Assembly (NCBI RefSeq): GCF_018260395.1
Contig: NZ_JAGLBC010000002.1
Location: forward strand, 22,564 to 57,512
Reading direction: 5' to 3'
Length of the DNA: 34,949 nt
DNA from: Psychrobacter sp.
GTDB taxonomy: Bacteria > Pseudomonadota > Gammaproteobacteria > Pseudomonadales > Moraxellaceae
Part shown: piece after piece, positions 1 to 8,173 of the stretch
Numbering within the stretch: position 1 is the first letter of the stretch
How the letters are laid out: each line of letters begins with the position of its first letter
Program-made: the position numbers and the translations under genes
Notes under the pieces: model-generated
The model's input: the letters and a program-made list of their open reading frames with translations, nothing else
Database searches by the model: none
Told to the model about the DNA's origin: nothing

Positions 1-312
1 AGTCTGAAATTACTACTTTACTAACTATTTTTAACCTAATTGCTTTAACCGATTTGGCCATTTCTAAATAAAAATATTCGATATTAACGCATCTTAGTTA
101 AAATTTTAGCTATGATTTTTATAGGTTATCATTAATTAATAGCTAAGCTTTTTGACTGGGTCTTTACGAATAAAGCCACTCAAACTACAGAGTGGCTTTA
201 GATAAACTTGTACTACGCAATCGCAATATACCAATAGCGTCAAATCTGAGGACATATTGTATATTGCCAATGGTGATATAGATAGCTTTAGCAGCAAGTA
301 TATTTTATCATT
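1..312. other. Intergenic stretch with no gene
   Basis: This AT-rich stretch lies downstream of the minus-strand DUF445 gene. No ORF in the track falls here, and I see no tRNA-like cloverleaf. The only structure I can point to is the hairpin at 172-199, listed separately. Anything left of base 1 is unknown. Confidence 0.6.
172..199 (-). terminator. Hairpin downstream of the DUF445 gene, possible terminator
   Basis: AAAGCCACTC (172-181) pairs perfectly with GAGTGGCTTT (190-199) around an 8-base loop. It sits about 110 bases past the stop of the minus-strand DUF445 gene. Neither strand has a good T tract after the stem, so termination is uncertain. It could also serve a plus-strand gene that ends left of the window. 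Confidence 0.4.
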
Positions 313-1686
313 TTATCCACTTACAGGGTAAAATACTAAAATTAAATGCAGCCAACCTGCTAAGAAACCAGTGACTCCACCCAATATAATTAGCGTGGTT
401 TCATCTTCTCTAAATGCGGGGCGTAATAAATTTTGAAATTCGTGCGAGCTTAGTGCTTTAATACGCTCACAGAATAAACCATATATTTTACTCGCACGAC
501 TCTCGTTCAACGCAGGATCACGAATAGGAATCATGGTAGCGTCAATTGACTTATCAATAATGGTATTTTTCAACTGACCAAATTCTTTTCTACCCAAACC
601 AACTCTTAAAGTAGTATTTACTACCGGTGATTCTAGTACACTATACAAATGGTCCTTCATTAGGTCACGAGTTTCAGCCGCTTTAGGTCCGTACATCATC
701 TCATTCATAATATTTTCTAAAGTCACCAGTTCTTGCACAACGATACCAGCGAACACCTCAGAGACTTCAGGCTGACGCTTCATAAAACCGCCCTGCCAGT
801 TAAACGTATCAATTTTCGGTAAAACAGGCACAATAAATGGAAAGCCTTTAATTCGTTTAAATACTCTTAAATACCTAACAGGAGTGGGATCAACAGGGTT
901 AAATACCATCCATATGGCTATCCAGTTGGTTAAAAATCCCCAAATAGCAGCAAAGAAAGGGACAGTCCAGTGTTGTGGTACCAACAAATAAATGAACATT
1001 TGCACAATACCAAAGATAAAACCAATCACTGCACTAATATGCCAAATAAAGTTGATTTCTTTTTGACCTACCTTTAAGAACATATTAACCATCAAACGAC
1101 GATCATTCTCCATAGTTCGTACAATCATTTGACGCATGTCGACCAATTCTTCGACATTATGGGTTAGATCAACAACCAGCTCTCTCATGATAAAAGGTAG
1201 CTGCACATGCGCATAACTATAAATACGGCGCTTTAAGGCATAAGGCATATTACCCCATAAAGAAGCAGAACGCTCATTCATGATTTCATCAATAAGCCGC
1301 TCTAAATTGGCATCAACAGTAGCGGTAATAAAGTCCGCCATTTCTTCAGGCTCCATTGCCTGAAAGAACTCATCTAACGAGCCTAACTTAGAAAGCGTTT
1401 GGTCTACAATAACACCAGAGATTTTACCTGCTTTGGCTGGAACAATTCCTTGCCAGCCTATGCCCTGCCAACCAAATGGCAGGTTAGGAATTTTAATACC
1501 CCAGAACTTAATAGGGTAAAACAACATTTTCAAAGCCATCCAAACGTGCGCCCATGTAACAAAAGCCGTTACAAAAGGAATGGTTAACATTGCTAAAAAT
1601 TCAGGATGCGCGCTTAAGACTTGCCAGATAGAAGAGAGCATGTTGGATATATCACTTATACTTAGGTTGAGGAAACCTATTTCCAT
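313..1686 (-). CDS. DUF445 family membrane protein
   Basis: The protein has 457 residues and an unknown biochemical role; members of this family are multi-spanning inner-membrane proteins. Hydrophobic segments are visible near residues 30-55, 215-240, 243-265 and at the C-terminal end (about 432-453). The segment GFLTNWIAIWMVFNP is typical of DUF445 proteins. The region between the first and second membrane segments is charged and probably helical. Start: the first ATG is used. No clear Shine-Dalgarno precedes it, and a second ATG (residue 16) has none either. The gene is transcribed away from mrdA. The family call is by motif recognition; no function is inferred. Confidence 0.8.
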   Translation of the reverse strand: MEIGFLNLSISDISNMLSSIWQVLSAHPEFLAMLTIPFVTAFVTWAHVWMALKMLFYPIKFWGIKIPNLPFGWQGIGWQGIVPAKAGKISGVIVDQTLSKLGSLDEFFQAMEPEEMADFITATVDANLERLIDEIMNERSASLWGNMPYALKRRIYSYAHVQLPFIMRELVVDLTHNVEELVDMRQMIVRTMENDRRLMVNMFLKVGQKEINFIWHISAVIGFIFGIVQMFIYLLVPQHWTVPFFAAIWGFLTNWIAIWMVFNPVDPTPVRYLRVFKRIKGFPFIVPVLPKIDTFNWQGGFMKRQPEVSEVFAGIVVQELVTLENIMNEMMYGPKAAETRDLMKDHLYSVLESPVVNTTLRVGLGRKEFGQLKNTIIDKSIDATMIPIRDPALNESRASKIYGLFCERIKALSSHEFQNLLRPAFREDETTLIILGGVTGFLAGWLHLILVFYPVSG

Positions 1687-1853
1687 GTTATTGTAGTGTT
1701 AGTGTGTAAGATTCTAACACACTAACTATCGATTTACTTAAATCAAAACACCAATCCTAGTGAGCCCTGATAATAGCTTGATATGAGTCTATACTGCAAT
1801 AGCTTTGAGCATATTAATAATCTTTGAGCAATTTTATGAGCGTTGATTTGTTA

Positions 1854-1862
1854 TGTTATAAT
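1854..1862 (+). promoter_or_regulatory. Extended -10 promoter for mrdA
   Basis: TGTTATAAT fits the extended -10 form (TGn followed by a consensus TATAAT), about 80 bases before the mrdA start. No good -35 lies at the normal distance, which is acceptable for extended -10 promoters. It is the best promoter candidate in the 257-base divergent gap. Confidence 0.55.
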
Positions 1863-1943
1863 TGCTAAAAATGGTCATTACCCCTATTATTTACCCCTCC
1901 ATACGCTGTTTTCTTTCTTCATCCTGCTAAGTATATTAATTTA

Positions 1944-3956
1944 ATGAAACCACCCATATCTTCAGATATTCGCCAGGAAAATCGTAGTTTCCTAAACCGC
2001 ATTTTTTTTGCAGCGTTATTTATATTCTTAGGCTTATCCGTCCTAATAGTTCGCTATTGGTATCTACAGGTCTATTCGCATGATAAATATATCACTCAAG
2101 CTGAGAACAACCGGGTCAAATTAATATCAGACCCTCCTTCAAGAGGGTATATTTATGATAGGAATGGTTATGTACTAGCTGATAATAAACCAGTATTTAC
2201 GGCCATGCTTAGTCCTGATGAAGTACAAGATCCGAAGCGGACACTGCAGTTACTGGCGCCTATTTTTAATCTTACTAATGAAGATATTGTTGATATTCTT
2301 GCTCGTATTGAACAAAGTAAAAATGATCCAGTTACCATTAAAATTGGTATTAATGATCAGCAGATGGCTCAGTTTAGTGAACGTAAACCTTTCTTCAAAG
2401 GGGTAAGTATTCAAAGTAAATTGACTCGAAGCTACCCTTATGATGAGTTATTTGCTCATGTTATTGGTTATGTGGGTCGTATTAATGATAAAGAGTCTAA
2501 AAAGATTGATAAGGAGCGCTACGCAGGTACTGACCTTATAGGTAAAATTGGTATTGAAAAATACTACGAAGATTTATTGTTAGGCAAAGCCGGTCATCAA
2601 GCTGTTGAAACAAATGTACATGGAGACATCCTACGCAAACTTGATAATACGCCTCCTATACCCGGCAATGACATTTATCTTAGCTTAGATTATGGTCTCC
2701 AAAAAATCGCTCAAGACCAGTTGAATGGTCGACGTGGTGCTATCGTGGCTATAGATCCTAAAAATGGAGATGTCTTGGCATTCGTCAGTAACCCAAGCTT
2801 TGATCCCAACCCATTCGTATCTGGTATCTCATTTAAAGAATATGCTGCATTACGAGATGATCTTGATCAGCCTCTGTACAATAGAGCGTTGCAAGGAATG
2901 TATCCCCCTGCTTCAACGGTTAAACCATTTGAAGGTTTAGGGGCTATTCATTATGGCTTAATGGGCTGGAACGACACTATTTATGACCCTGGGTATTTTA
3001 CACTACCAGGTGACAGTCACCGTTTCCGTGACTGGAAAAAAGGAGGTCACGGAACCGTTAACCTAACCAAATCTATCATGATGTCAGTCGATACTTACTA
3101 TTATAAATTATCTTATCAAATGGGCATTCAGCGTCTACACGACTGGATGGTACGATTTGGGTTTGGTAGCCAAACAGGTATTGACCTTCCTGGCGAAAAA
3201 TCAGGTGTCATGCCTTCTCCAAAATGGAAAATGGATACCTACAAAAAAGCTTGGCTACCTGGAGAGACCATTTCGGTAAGTATTGGTCAAGGATACTTTT
3301 TGGCAACTCCACTGCAAGTGGCCAATGCTACAGCAACGACGGCCAATTCAGGTAATAAGCTGACTCCGCATATGTTAAAACGCTCAGAAGGGGCAGCTGT
3401 AATTCACCCTATCGATAGACCCACAGGACAGATTAAGTTCAATGGGACTAAAGACGATTGGTTAAAAATGCAATCTGCAATGGAAGAAACCGTAAAAAGA
3501 GGGACAGCCAAAGGTATTTATACCCCTCGATACCGTATAGCAGGTAAAACAGGTACCGCTCAAGTTAAGTCCATTGCTCAAGGTAAAAGGTATAATAAAT
3601 CTGCCCTTGATAAGCGCCACTGGGACCATGCTTGGTTTACTGGCTTTGCACCGGTTGATGACCCCCAAATTGCTGTCGCTGTATTGGTTGAAAATGGTGG
3701 TGGTGGTAGTCATACAGCGGCTCCTATTGGCCGCGCTTTATTCGATTATTGGATATTACATCGTAAAAGCGACCCTATTGTGCCGCCTACTGCTGAAGAG
3801 CTTGAGTTGATTAAGATACAAAAAGCGCAAGCCAAAGCTCAATTAGATGCTGAGCGTGATGCCAAAGTTGCTGCTGAAAAAGCTGCCTCACAGGCTACTG
3901 AAACATTACCAGTAAACAAACCAGCTGCAAAACCAACTGAAAAACCAGCGACTTAG
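1944..3956 (+). CDS. mrdA: Penicillin-binding protein 2 (peptidoglycan transpeptidase)
   Basis: This is the transpeptidase of the elongasome. It cross-links peptidoglycan during lateral wall growth and works with the glycosyltransferase RodA. The 670 residues show a short cytoplasmic N-terminus, one membrane anchor (about 22-44), the PBP dimerisation region with the typical SRGYIYDRNG stretch, and a transpeptidase domain. Its motifs are STVK (catalytic Ser324, Lys327), SVD (381-383) and KTGT (535-538). The tail after about residue 610 is Ala/Lys/Glu/Pro rich, low in complexity and slightly longer than usual. rodA is often next to mrdA but is absent here; rsmD follows after 266 bases. The Shine-Dalgarno is weak, so the start is chosen for the membrane anchor it preserves. 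Confidence 0.95.
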   Translation: MKPPISSDIRQENRSFLNRIFFAALFIFLGLSVLIVRYWYLQVYSHDKYITQAENNRVKLISDPPSRGYIYDRNGYVLADNKPVFTAMLSPDEVQDPKRTLQLLAPIFNLTNEDIVDILARIEQSKNDPVTIKIGINDQQMAQFSERKPFFKGVSIQSKLTRSYPYDELFAHVIGYVGRINDKESKKIDKERYAGTDLIGKIGIEKYYEDLLLGKAGHQAVETNVHGDILRKLDNTPPIPGNDIYLSLDYGLQKIAQDQLNGRRGAIVAIDPKNGDVLAFVSNPSFDPNPFVSGISFKEYAALRDDLDQPLYNRALQGMYPPASTVKPFEGLGAIHYGLMGWNDTIYDPGYFTLPGDSHRFRDWKKGGHGTVNLTKSIMMSVDTYYYKLSYQMGIQRLHDWMVRFGFGSQTGIDLPGEKSGVMPSPKWKMDTYKKAWLPGETISVSIGQGYFLATPLQVANATATTANSGNKLTPHMLKRSEGAAVIHPIDRPTGQIKFNGTKDDWLKMQSAMEETVKRGTAKGIYTPRYRIAGKTGTAQVKSIAQGKRYNKSALDKRHWDHAWFTGFAPVDDPQIAVAVLVENGGGGSHTAAPIGRALFDYWILHRKSDPIVPPTAEELELIKIQKAQAKAQLDAERDAKVAAEKAASQATETLPVNKPAAKPTEKPAT

Positions 3957-4092
3957 AAAATGCTTGAGTTATTAATATGGCGTTTGTTTTTAGCCTATAT
4001 TACTTTTTACGAAATATAACTTTTTAACAAATATAATTATTCAACAAACTTATAATATTAGTAATTAAATAACCTTTTAGATTCGAAAGCTA

Positions 4093-4122
4093 TATTGATA
4101 CTGGCCCTGGCGATTATCAATA
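4093..4122 (+). other. Weak hairpin between mrdA and rsmD
   Basis: TATTGATA (4093-4100) pairs with TATCAATA (4115-4122) around a GC-rich 14-base loop. No T tract follows. It could be part of the mrdA 3' end or the rsmD leader, and it may be chance in AT-rich DNA. Confidence 0.25.
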
Positions 4123-4222
4123 AAGTTATCTGTCGTAAACTTTTAGCGACTCTTTGACTCATAATTCCTTTTATTTTAACTAATGTTCATAACAATGCAC
4201 AAACTGGGGAACAGCTAAAAAC

Positions 4223-4936
4223 ATGGCAAAAGGCAATGCTTCTAAAGTAAAATCTGGAACTGCGGGTCAAGTGAGAATTATTGGCGGGCAGTTTCGAAGA
4301 CAGATGGTGCCATTTATTGATGCTGAAGGTCTTCGCCCAAGTCCAGATCGACTAAGAGAAACGCTTTTTAATTGGATTCAATTTGACCTGCATGACGCCA
4401 AAGTCTTAGACTTATGTGCTGGCAGTGGTGTTCTAGGGTTTGAGTCCTTATCTCGAGGGGCAAGCTGGGTAGACTTTATTGAACTACAAGCAAATCAAGT
4501 TAATATGATTGCTAAAACTGCTGAAAAGTTAAAGTTATCGACTGACCGTTATAGAGTATCCGCTGGTGATGCTCTACAAGTTATCCCCTCGTTAGCTAAT
4601 AGTATTGTTCATCGATCAGAAAACGTTCATCGATCACAAAACGCTCATCAATCAATAAACGTTTATCAATCAAAAGAAGATACGCCATCTAATGCTATTT
4701 CTCCCTATCCATATCATATTGTTTACATAGACCCGCCTTACGACTTGGATTTATGGGTACCGATGATAAACCAGCTTATCGAACATAATTTGGTAAACTC
4801 AGAGTCGCTTTTATATATTGAAGATAGACGTATCCTTAGTGAAACTTTGCAGCAATTGCCCTATTCTTACCTCACCCTAAAAGAGACCAAAATAGGTCAA
4901 ATTTTTGCAAGTCTAATTCAAATAAAACTTGATTAA
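4223..4936 (+). CDS. rsmD: 16S rRNA (guanine(966)-N2)-methyltransferase RsmD
   Basis: RsmD methylates G966 of 16S rRNA in the assembled small-subunit head, using S-adenosylmethionine. Visible motifs are the family N-terminus RIIGGQFRRQ, RPSPDRLRETLFNW, the SAM-binding VLDLCAGSGVLGFE (about 73-86) and the catalytic DPPY (170-173). At 237 residues it is longer than the roughly 200 usual for the family. The excess is one insertion just before the DPPY strand, encoded by a four-copy 18-bp tandem repeat listed separately. The reading frame stays open through the repeat and all catalytic motifs are kept, so the gene is probably functional. GGGGA about 10 bases upstream supports the start. Confidence 0.93.
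   Translation: MAKGNASKVKSGTAGQVRIIGGQFRRQMVPFIDAEGLRPSPDRLRETLFNWIQFDLHDAKVLDLCAGSGVLGFESLSRGASWVDFIELQANQVNMIAKTAEKLKLSTDRYRVSAGDALQVIPSLANSIVHRSENVHRSQNAHQSINVYQSKEDTPSNAISPYPYHIVYIDPPYDLDLWVPMINQLIEHNLVNSESLLYIEDRRILSETLQQLPYSYLTLKETKIGQIFASLIQIKLD
4607..4678 (+). repeat. Four-copy 18-bp tandem repeat inside rsmD
   Basis: Copies start at 4607, 4625, 4643 and 4661. The first two read GTTCATCGATCA followed by GAAAAC or CACAAAAC-type ends and are nearly identical; the third and fourth have drifted. The 18-bp unit is in frame and encodes six-residue units: VHRSEN, VHRSQN, AHQSIN, VYQSKE. Copy number could change by slippage without breaking the frame. Confidence 0.9.
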
Positions 4937-5078
4937 CTACATGGTTTATATCGCTACCTACATAAGCCAAACCTACTGGTATAGCCAATAACACAGGTTA
5001 AATACCCATTGATTAGTAGCTTTATAGTTCAACTTAAGTATTTTTAGTGAAATAAAGCATTCAATTTACATTCTTATA

Positions 5079-5107
5079 TTGCTTTTTACGTGGGCAATGA
5101 CTACAAT
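5079..5107 (+). promoter_or_regulatory. Sigma-70 promoter for rplM-rpsI
   Basis: TTGCTT (5079-5084) and TACAAT (5102-5107) are separated by exactly 17 bases. Transcription would start near 5114, giving a leader of about 100 bases that contains the two hairpins listed next. Confidence 0.65.
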
Positions 5108-5120
5108 GTGCGTCTGTTTT

Positions 5121-5195
5121 TTGAGAGCCCCGTTTCCCCCAACACTCTCAACGACAGTGAAGCAGTTCAGCTGTTTCACAGACAACTGCTTCACT
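5121..5195 (+). promoter_or_regulatory. Structured rplM leader (two hairpins), candidate r-protein autoregulatory element
   Basis: Hairpin 1 pairs TTGAGAG (5121-5127) with CTCTCAA (5145-5151) around a C-rich loop. Hairpin 2 pairs AGTGAAGCAGTT (5156-5167) with AACTGCTTCACT (5184-5195), a perfect 12-bp stem. Inside it CTGT/ACAG (5171-5174, 5178-5181) forms a smaller stem. The second hairpin ends 20 bases before the rplM start codon. No T tract follows, so it is not a normal terminator. Ribosomal-protein operons often carry such leaders, and L13 leaders are known in other bacteria. Whether this one matches a known class is unchecked. Confidence 0.6.
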
Positions 5196-5215
5196 CGACA
5201 ACTTAAGGTTTAATC

Positions 5216-5644
5216 ATGAAAACACAAAGTGCAAAGCCCGCTGAGGTTACTCACGACTGGTATATCGTCGATGCTAAAGGTAAAACTTTAGGTCGTCTTG
5301 CCACTCAACTTGCTGCTCGCCTACGCGGTAAGCATAAGCCATCTTTCACTCCGCATGTAGATACTGGCGATTATATCGTTGTTATCAATGCTGATAAGAT
5401 TGCAGTAACTGGTAAAAAAGCCCAAGACAAAAAATACTATCGTCACAGTGGCTATCCTGGCGGCATTAAAGAGACTAACTTCACTAAGTTAATTGCTCAT
5501 AAGCCAGAAGAAGTTCTTTTGAAAGCCGTAAAAGGTATGTTACCTAAAGGCCCTCTTGGTTATGCTACCATTAAGAAGTTGAAGCTATATGCTGGTACAG
5601 AGCATCCACATGCCGCCCAGCAGCCTAAAGAACTAGACATCTAA
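5216..5644 (+). CDS. rplM: 50S ribosomal protein L13
   Basis: The 142 residues match the family's usual length. L13 is an early-assembling large-subunit protein that binds 23S rRNA. Recognised stretches are [19 protein letters not shown] near the N-terminus, then [16 protein letters not shown] and [14 protein letters not shown] about 8 bases upstream is the ribosome binding site. It is the first gene of the rplM-rpsI unit; rpsI follows after 21 bases. The structured leader suggests feedback control of translation. Confidence 0.98.
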   Translation: MKTQSAKPAEVTHDWYIVDAKGKTLGRLATQLAARLRGKHKPSFTPHVDTGDYIVVINADKIAVTGKKAQDKKYYRHSGYPGGIKETNFTKLIAHKPEEVLLKAVKGMLPKGPLGYATIKKLKLYAGTEHPHAAQQPKELDI

Positions 5645-5665
5645 TCGCATAATCAGGAGTAAGTT

Positions 5666-6052
5666 ATGGAACGCAATTACGGAACTGGTCGTCGTAAAAC
5701 GTCAACTGCCCGCGTCTTTTTATCAAAAGGTACAGGTAATATCGTTATAAACGGCAAACCACTTGATGAATATTTTGGTCGTGAAACTTCACGTATGGTT
5801 GTTCGCCAGCCACTAGAACTACTTGACTCAGCTAAATCATACGATATCTATGCTACCGTTAAAGGTGGTGGTATCAATGGTCAAGCTGGTGCTATCCGTC
5901 ATGGTATCACCCGCGCGCTTATTGAGTCTGACGAAACTTTAAAACCTGCTCTTAAAGAAGCTGGTTTTGTTACGCGTGACTCTCGTCAGGTGGAACGTAA
6001 GAAATTGGGTCTACGTAAAGCACGTAAACGTCCTCAATTCTCAAAACGTTAA
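5666..6052 (+). CDS. rpsI: 30S ribosomal protein S9
   Basis: S9 is a small-subunit head protein whose basic C-terminal tail reaches the P-site tRNA. The 128 residues are near the usual length of about 130. Visible are [14 protein letters not shown] at the N-terminus, [17 protein letters not shown] in the middle, and the expected end [11 protein letters not shown]. It is co-transcribed with rplM, has AGGAG upstream, and is followed by a strong terminator. Confidence 0.98.
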   Translation: MERNYGTGRRKTSTARVFLSKGTGNIVINGKPLDEYFGRETSRMVVRQPLELLDSAKSYDIYATVKGGGINGQAGAIRHGITRALIESDETLKPALKEAGFVTRDSRQVERKKLGLRKARKRPQFSKR

Positions 6053-6359
6053 TTTATTTGATAGGCAGTGTTATATTTGCTTGTTTAATAATAAGAAAAC
6101 CCTTGTTGACTCAAGGGTTTTTTTATTTTTACAGAAGCGAATTTATTTTATTACTAAAATAGCTTAGAATAGACACAATTAGTAATATTAGGCAAAGCCA
6201 ATGTAACCCAACATTTATTATTAATGACCAATAGCATAATGGAATTTAATGCTATTGTCTTCTTATTGCATTGGGTCTTACATACCAGTATGAAACGTAA
6301 CGAGTAACTTATATACTAAGTTTCGTCGTTTCATGACTTTTATCTGGAGGAAGTTTTTA
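6053..6359. other. Intergenic region between rpsI and petA
   Basis: This 307-base gap holds the rpsI terminator (6096-6128) and presumably the petA promoter. A 9-bp inverted repeat, CAATAGCAT (6229-6237) with ATGCTATTG (6249-6257), lies about 100 bases before petA. A weak promoter-like pair, TTGTCT (6255-6260) and TACATA (6279-6284) with 18-base spacing, overlaps its right arm. Neither element is strong enough to call on its own. No gene is seen. Confidence 0.4.
6096..6128 (+). terminator. Rho-independent terminator after rpsI
   Basis: AAAACCCTTG (6096-6105) pairs with CAAGGGTTTT (6112-6121) around a 6-base loop, and the stem runs into a T-rich tail. It ends the rplM-rpsI unit. Confidence 0.9.
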
Positions 6360-6944
6360 ATGAGCCATGCCGAAGGCGTCAACATAAAACGCCGTAGAGT
6401 TCTGATCGCTTCGACTGCCGCTTTAGGCGCAGTAGGGGTTGCTTCGGTAGCCACACCATTCGTGCGTTCTTGGTACCCAAGTGCGAAGGCCGAAGCTGCA
6501 GGTGCTGCCGTAACACAAGACATTAGTGCTATCGAAGATGGCCAAATGATTGTTGTTAAATATCGCGGTAAGCCAATATTTGTCGTTAAGCGTACTAAAG
6601 AGATGTTAGCTAACTTAGAGAAGGTTACCCCCCTACTAAGTGACCCTACTTCTGAAGCTTCAGTACAACCTGAATATGCTAAAAACGTTACTCGCTCGCG
6701 TGAGCCTACTGTATTAGTCGTAGAGGGCGTTTGTACTCATCTAGGGTGTGCGCCGAACTACCGTCCAGAAGTAGGGGCTGCAGACATAGGTGGAAGTAGC
6801 TGGTTTGGTGGATTCTTCTGTCCATGCCACGGTTCAAAATATGACTTATCTGGTCGTGTGTATAAAGGCGTTCCTGCTCCGTTGAATTTACCAGTACCAG
6901 AATACAGCGTAGATGGTCCTATCTTAACTGTCGGGGAGGCGTAA
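6360..6944 (+). CDS. petA: Ubiquinol-cytochrome c reductase, Rieske iron-sulfur subunit
   Basis: This is the Rieske subunit of the bc1 complex. It takes an electron from ubiquinol at the Qo site and passes it to cytochrome c1. From the ATG at 6360 it has 194 residues. The track's longer ORF starts at 6333, but TGGAGGA lies inside that extension, 8-14 bases before 6360, and so fixes the later start. An RRR cluster followed by a hydrophobic stretch (about residues 9-35) fits a Tat-type signal-anchor. The 2Fe-2S ligands sit in CTHLGC (Cys125, His127, Cys130 of the first cluster-binding loop) and CPCH (Cys154, Cys156, His157). petB begins 2 bases after the stop. Confidence 0.96.
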   Translation: MSHAEGVNIKRRRVLIASTAALGAVGVASVATPFVRSWYPSAKAEAAGAAVTQDISAIEDGQMIVVKYRGKPIFVVKRTKEMLANLEKVTPLLSDPTSEASVQPEYAKNVTRSREPTVLVVEGVCTHLGCAPNYRPEVGAADIGGSSWFGGFFCPCHGSKYDLSGRVYKGVPAPLNLPVPEYSVDGPILTVGEA

Positions 6945-6946
6945 TC

Positions 6947-8173
6947 ATGAGCTTTGGTAAAAAAATGATGGGTTGGGTAGACGCCCGCTTTCCTGCAACT
7001 GAGACGTATGAATATCATATGTCGAAGTACTATGCCCCAAAAAACTTTAACTTCTGGTATTTCTTTGGTGTTTTATCGATGATTGTGTTAGTCAACCAGT
7101 TAGTTACTGGTATTTGGCTAACTATGATGTTTAACCCTAGCGCTGAAGGTGCTTTTGCGTCTGTTGAATACATCATGCGTGATGTTAAGGGCGGTTGGTT
7201 AATTCGTTATATGCACTCCACAGGCGCTTCTGCGTTCTTCGTTGTGGTTTACCTACATATGTTCCGTGGAATGCTTTACGGCTCCTATAAGAAGCCTCGT
7301 GAGCTTATCTGGTTAATTGGTATGGGTATCTACCTATGCTTAATGGCAGAGGGATTCTTTGGTTATCTATTACCATGGGGTAACATGTCATTCTGGGGTG
7401 CTCAGGTAATTCTAAACTTACCTGCTGCTATTCCTGTTATTGGTGACGGCTTAGCTGAATGGGTTCGTGGTGACTATCTGATTTCTGGTATTACACTTAA
7501 CCGTTTCTTTGCTTTACACGTTGTAGCTATTCCACTGGTTTTAGTAGGCTTGGTATTCATTCATTTAGTGGCACTACACCATGTCGGTTCAAACAACCCT
7601 GATGGTATAGACATTAAGAAACTTAAAGATAAAAATGGCATACCTTTAGATGGCGTTCCTTTCCATCCTTATTACACTGTGCATGACTTAGTTGGTATCG
7701 TAGTATTCTTTATCATCTTCTTTGCTGTAGTGTTCTTCTTCCCTGAAGGCGGTGGATTCTTCTTAGAAAAGCCAAACTTCGAGGTAGCTAACTCATTAAA
7801 GACTCCACCACATATTGCTCCCGTTTGGTACTACACACCATTCTATGCAATTTTACGTGCAGTACCTGATAAGTTAGGCGGCGTTATTGCCATGGGTGGT
7901 GCGATTGCTATGTTGTTCTTATTGCCATGGTTAGACCGTTCACCAGTTAAATCGATACGTTATAAAGGTATTTTATCTAAGATTGCTTTAGCAATATTTG
8001 TGGTCAGCTTCCTAGCTCTAGGTTATTTAGGTGTTGCTCCTGCTACTCCATTGAACACTATCTTAGGTCGCATTTTTACAATCTTATACTTCTTATATTT
8101 CTTTTTGATGCCAATTTATACTTCAATTGAGACATGTAAGCAACCACCTGAACGCGTTACTGGAGGTCACTAA
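6947..8173 (+). CDS. petB: Ubiquinol-cytochrome c reductase, cytochrome b subunit
   Basis: Cytochrome b is the membrane core of the bc1 complex and carries both b hemes and the Qo and Qi quinone sites. The 408 residues match bacterial cytochrome b. Many hydrophobic segments are visible. Histidines in the second and fourth hydrophobic segments (YMHSTG, FALHVV and nearby) fit heme ligands. The segment GYLLPWGNMSFWGAQV is typical. The Qo-site tetrapeptide reads PVWY rather than the mitochondrial PEWY; I recall PVWY as a known bacterial variant. The stop overlaps the petC start by one base (TAATG), which suggests translational coupling. Confidence 0.97.
   Translation: MSFGKKMMGWVDARFPATETYEYHMSKYYAPKNFNFWYFFGVLSMIVLVNQLVTGIWLTMMFNPSAEGAFASVEYIMRDVKGGWLIRYMHSTGASAFFVVVYLHMFRGMLYGSYKKPRELIWLIGMGIYLCLMAEGFFGYLLPWGNMSFWGAQVILNLPAAIPVIGDGLAEWVRGDYLISGITLNRFFALHVVAIPLVLVGLVFIHLVALHHVGSNNPDGIDIKKLKDKNGIPLDGVPFHPYYTVHDLVGIVVFFIIFFAVVFFFPEGGGFFLEKPNFEVANSLKTPPHIAPVWYYTPFYAILRAVPDKLGGVIAMGGAIAMLFLLPWLDRSPVKSIRYKGILSKIALAIFVVSFLALGYLGVAPATPLNTILGRIFTILYFLYFFLMPIYTSIETCKQPPERVTGGH

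Noticed and set aside
6333-6359. Longer petA start at 6333 in the ORF track
   Set aside because: The sequence between 6333 and 6360 contains the TGGAGGA ribosome binding site for the ATG at 6360, and the extra residues precede the Tat-like signal.
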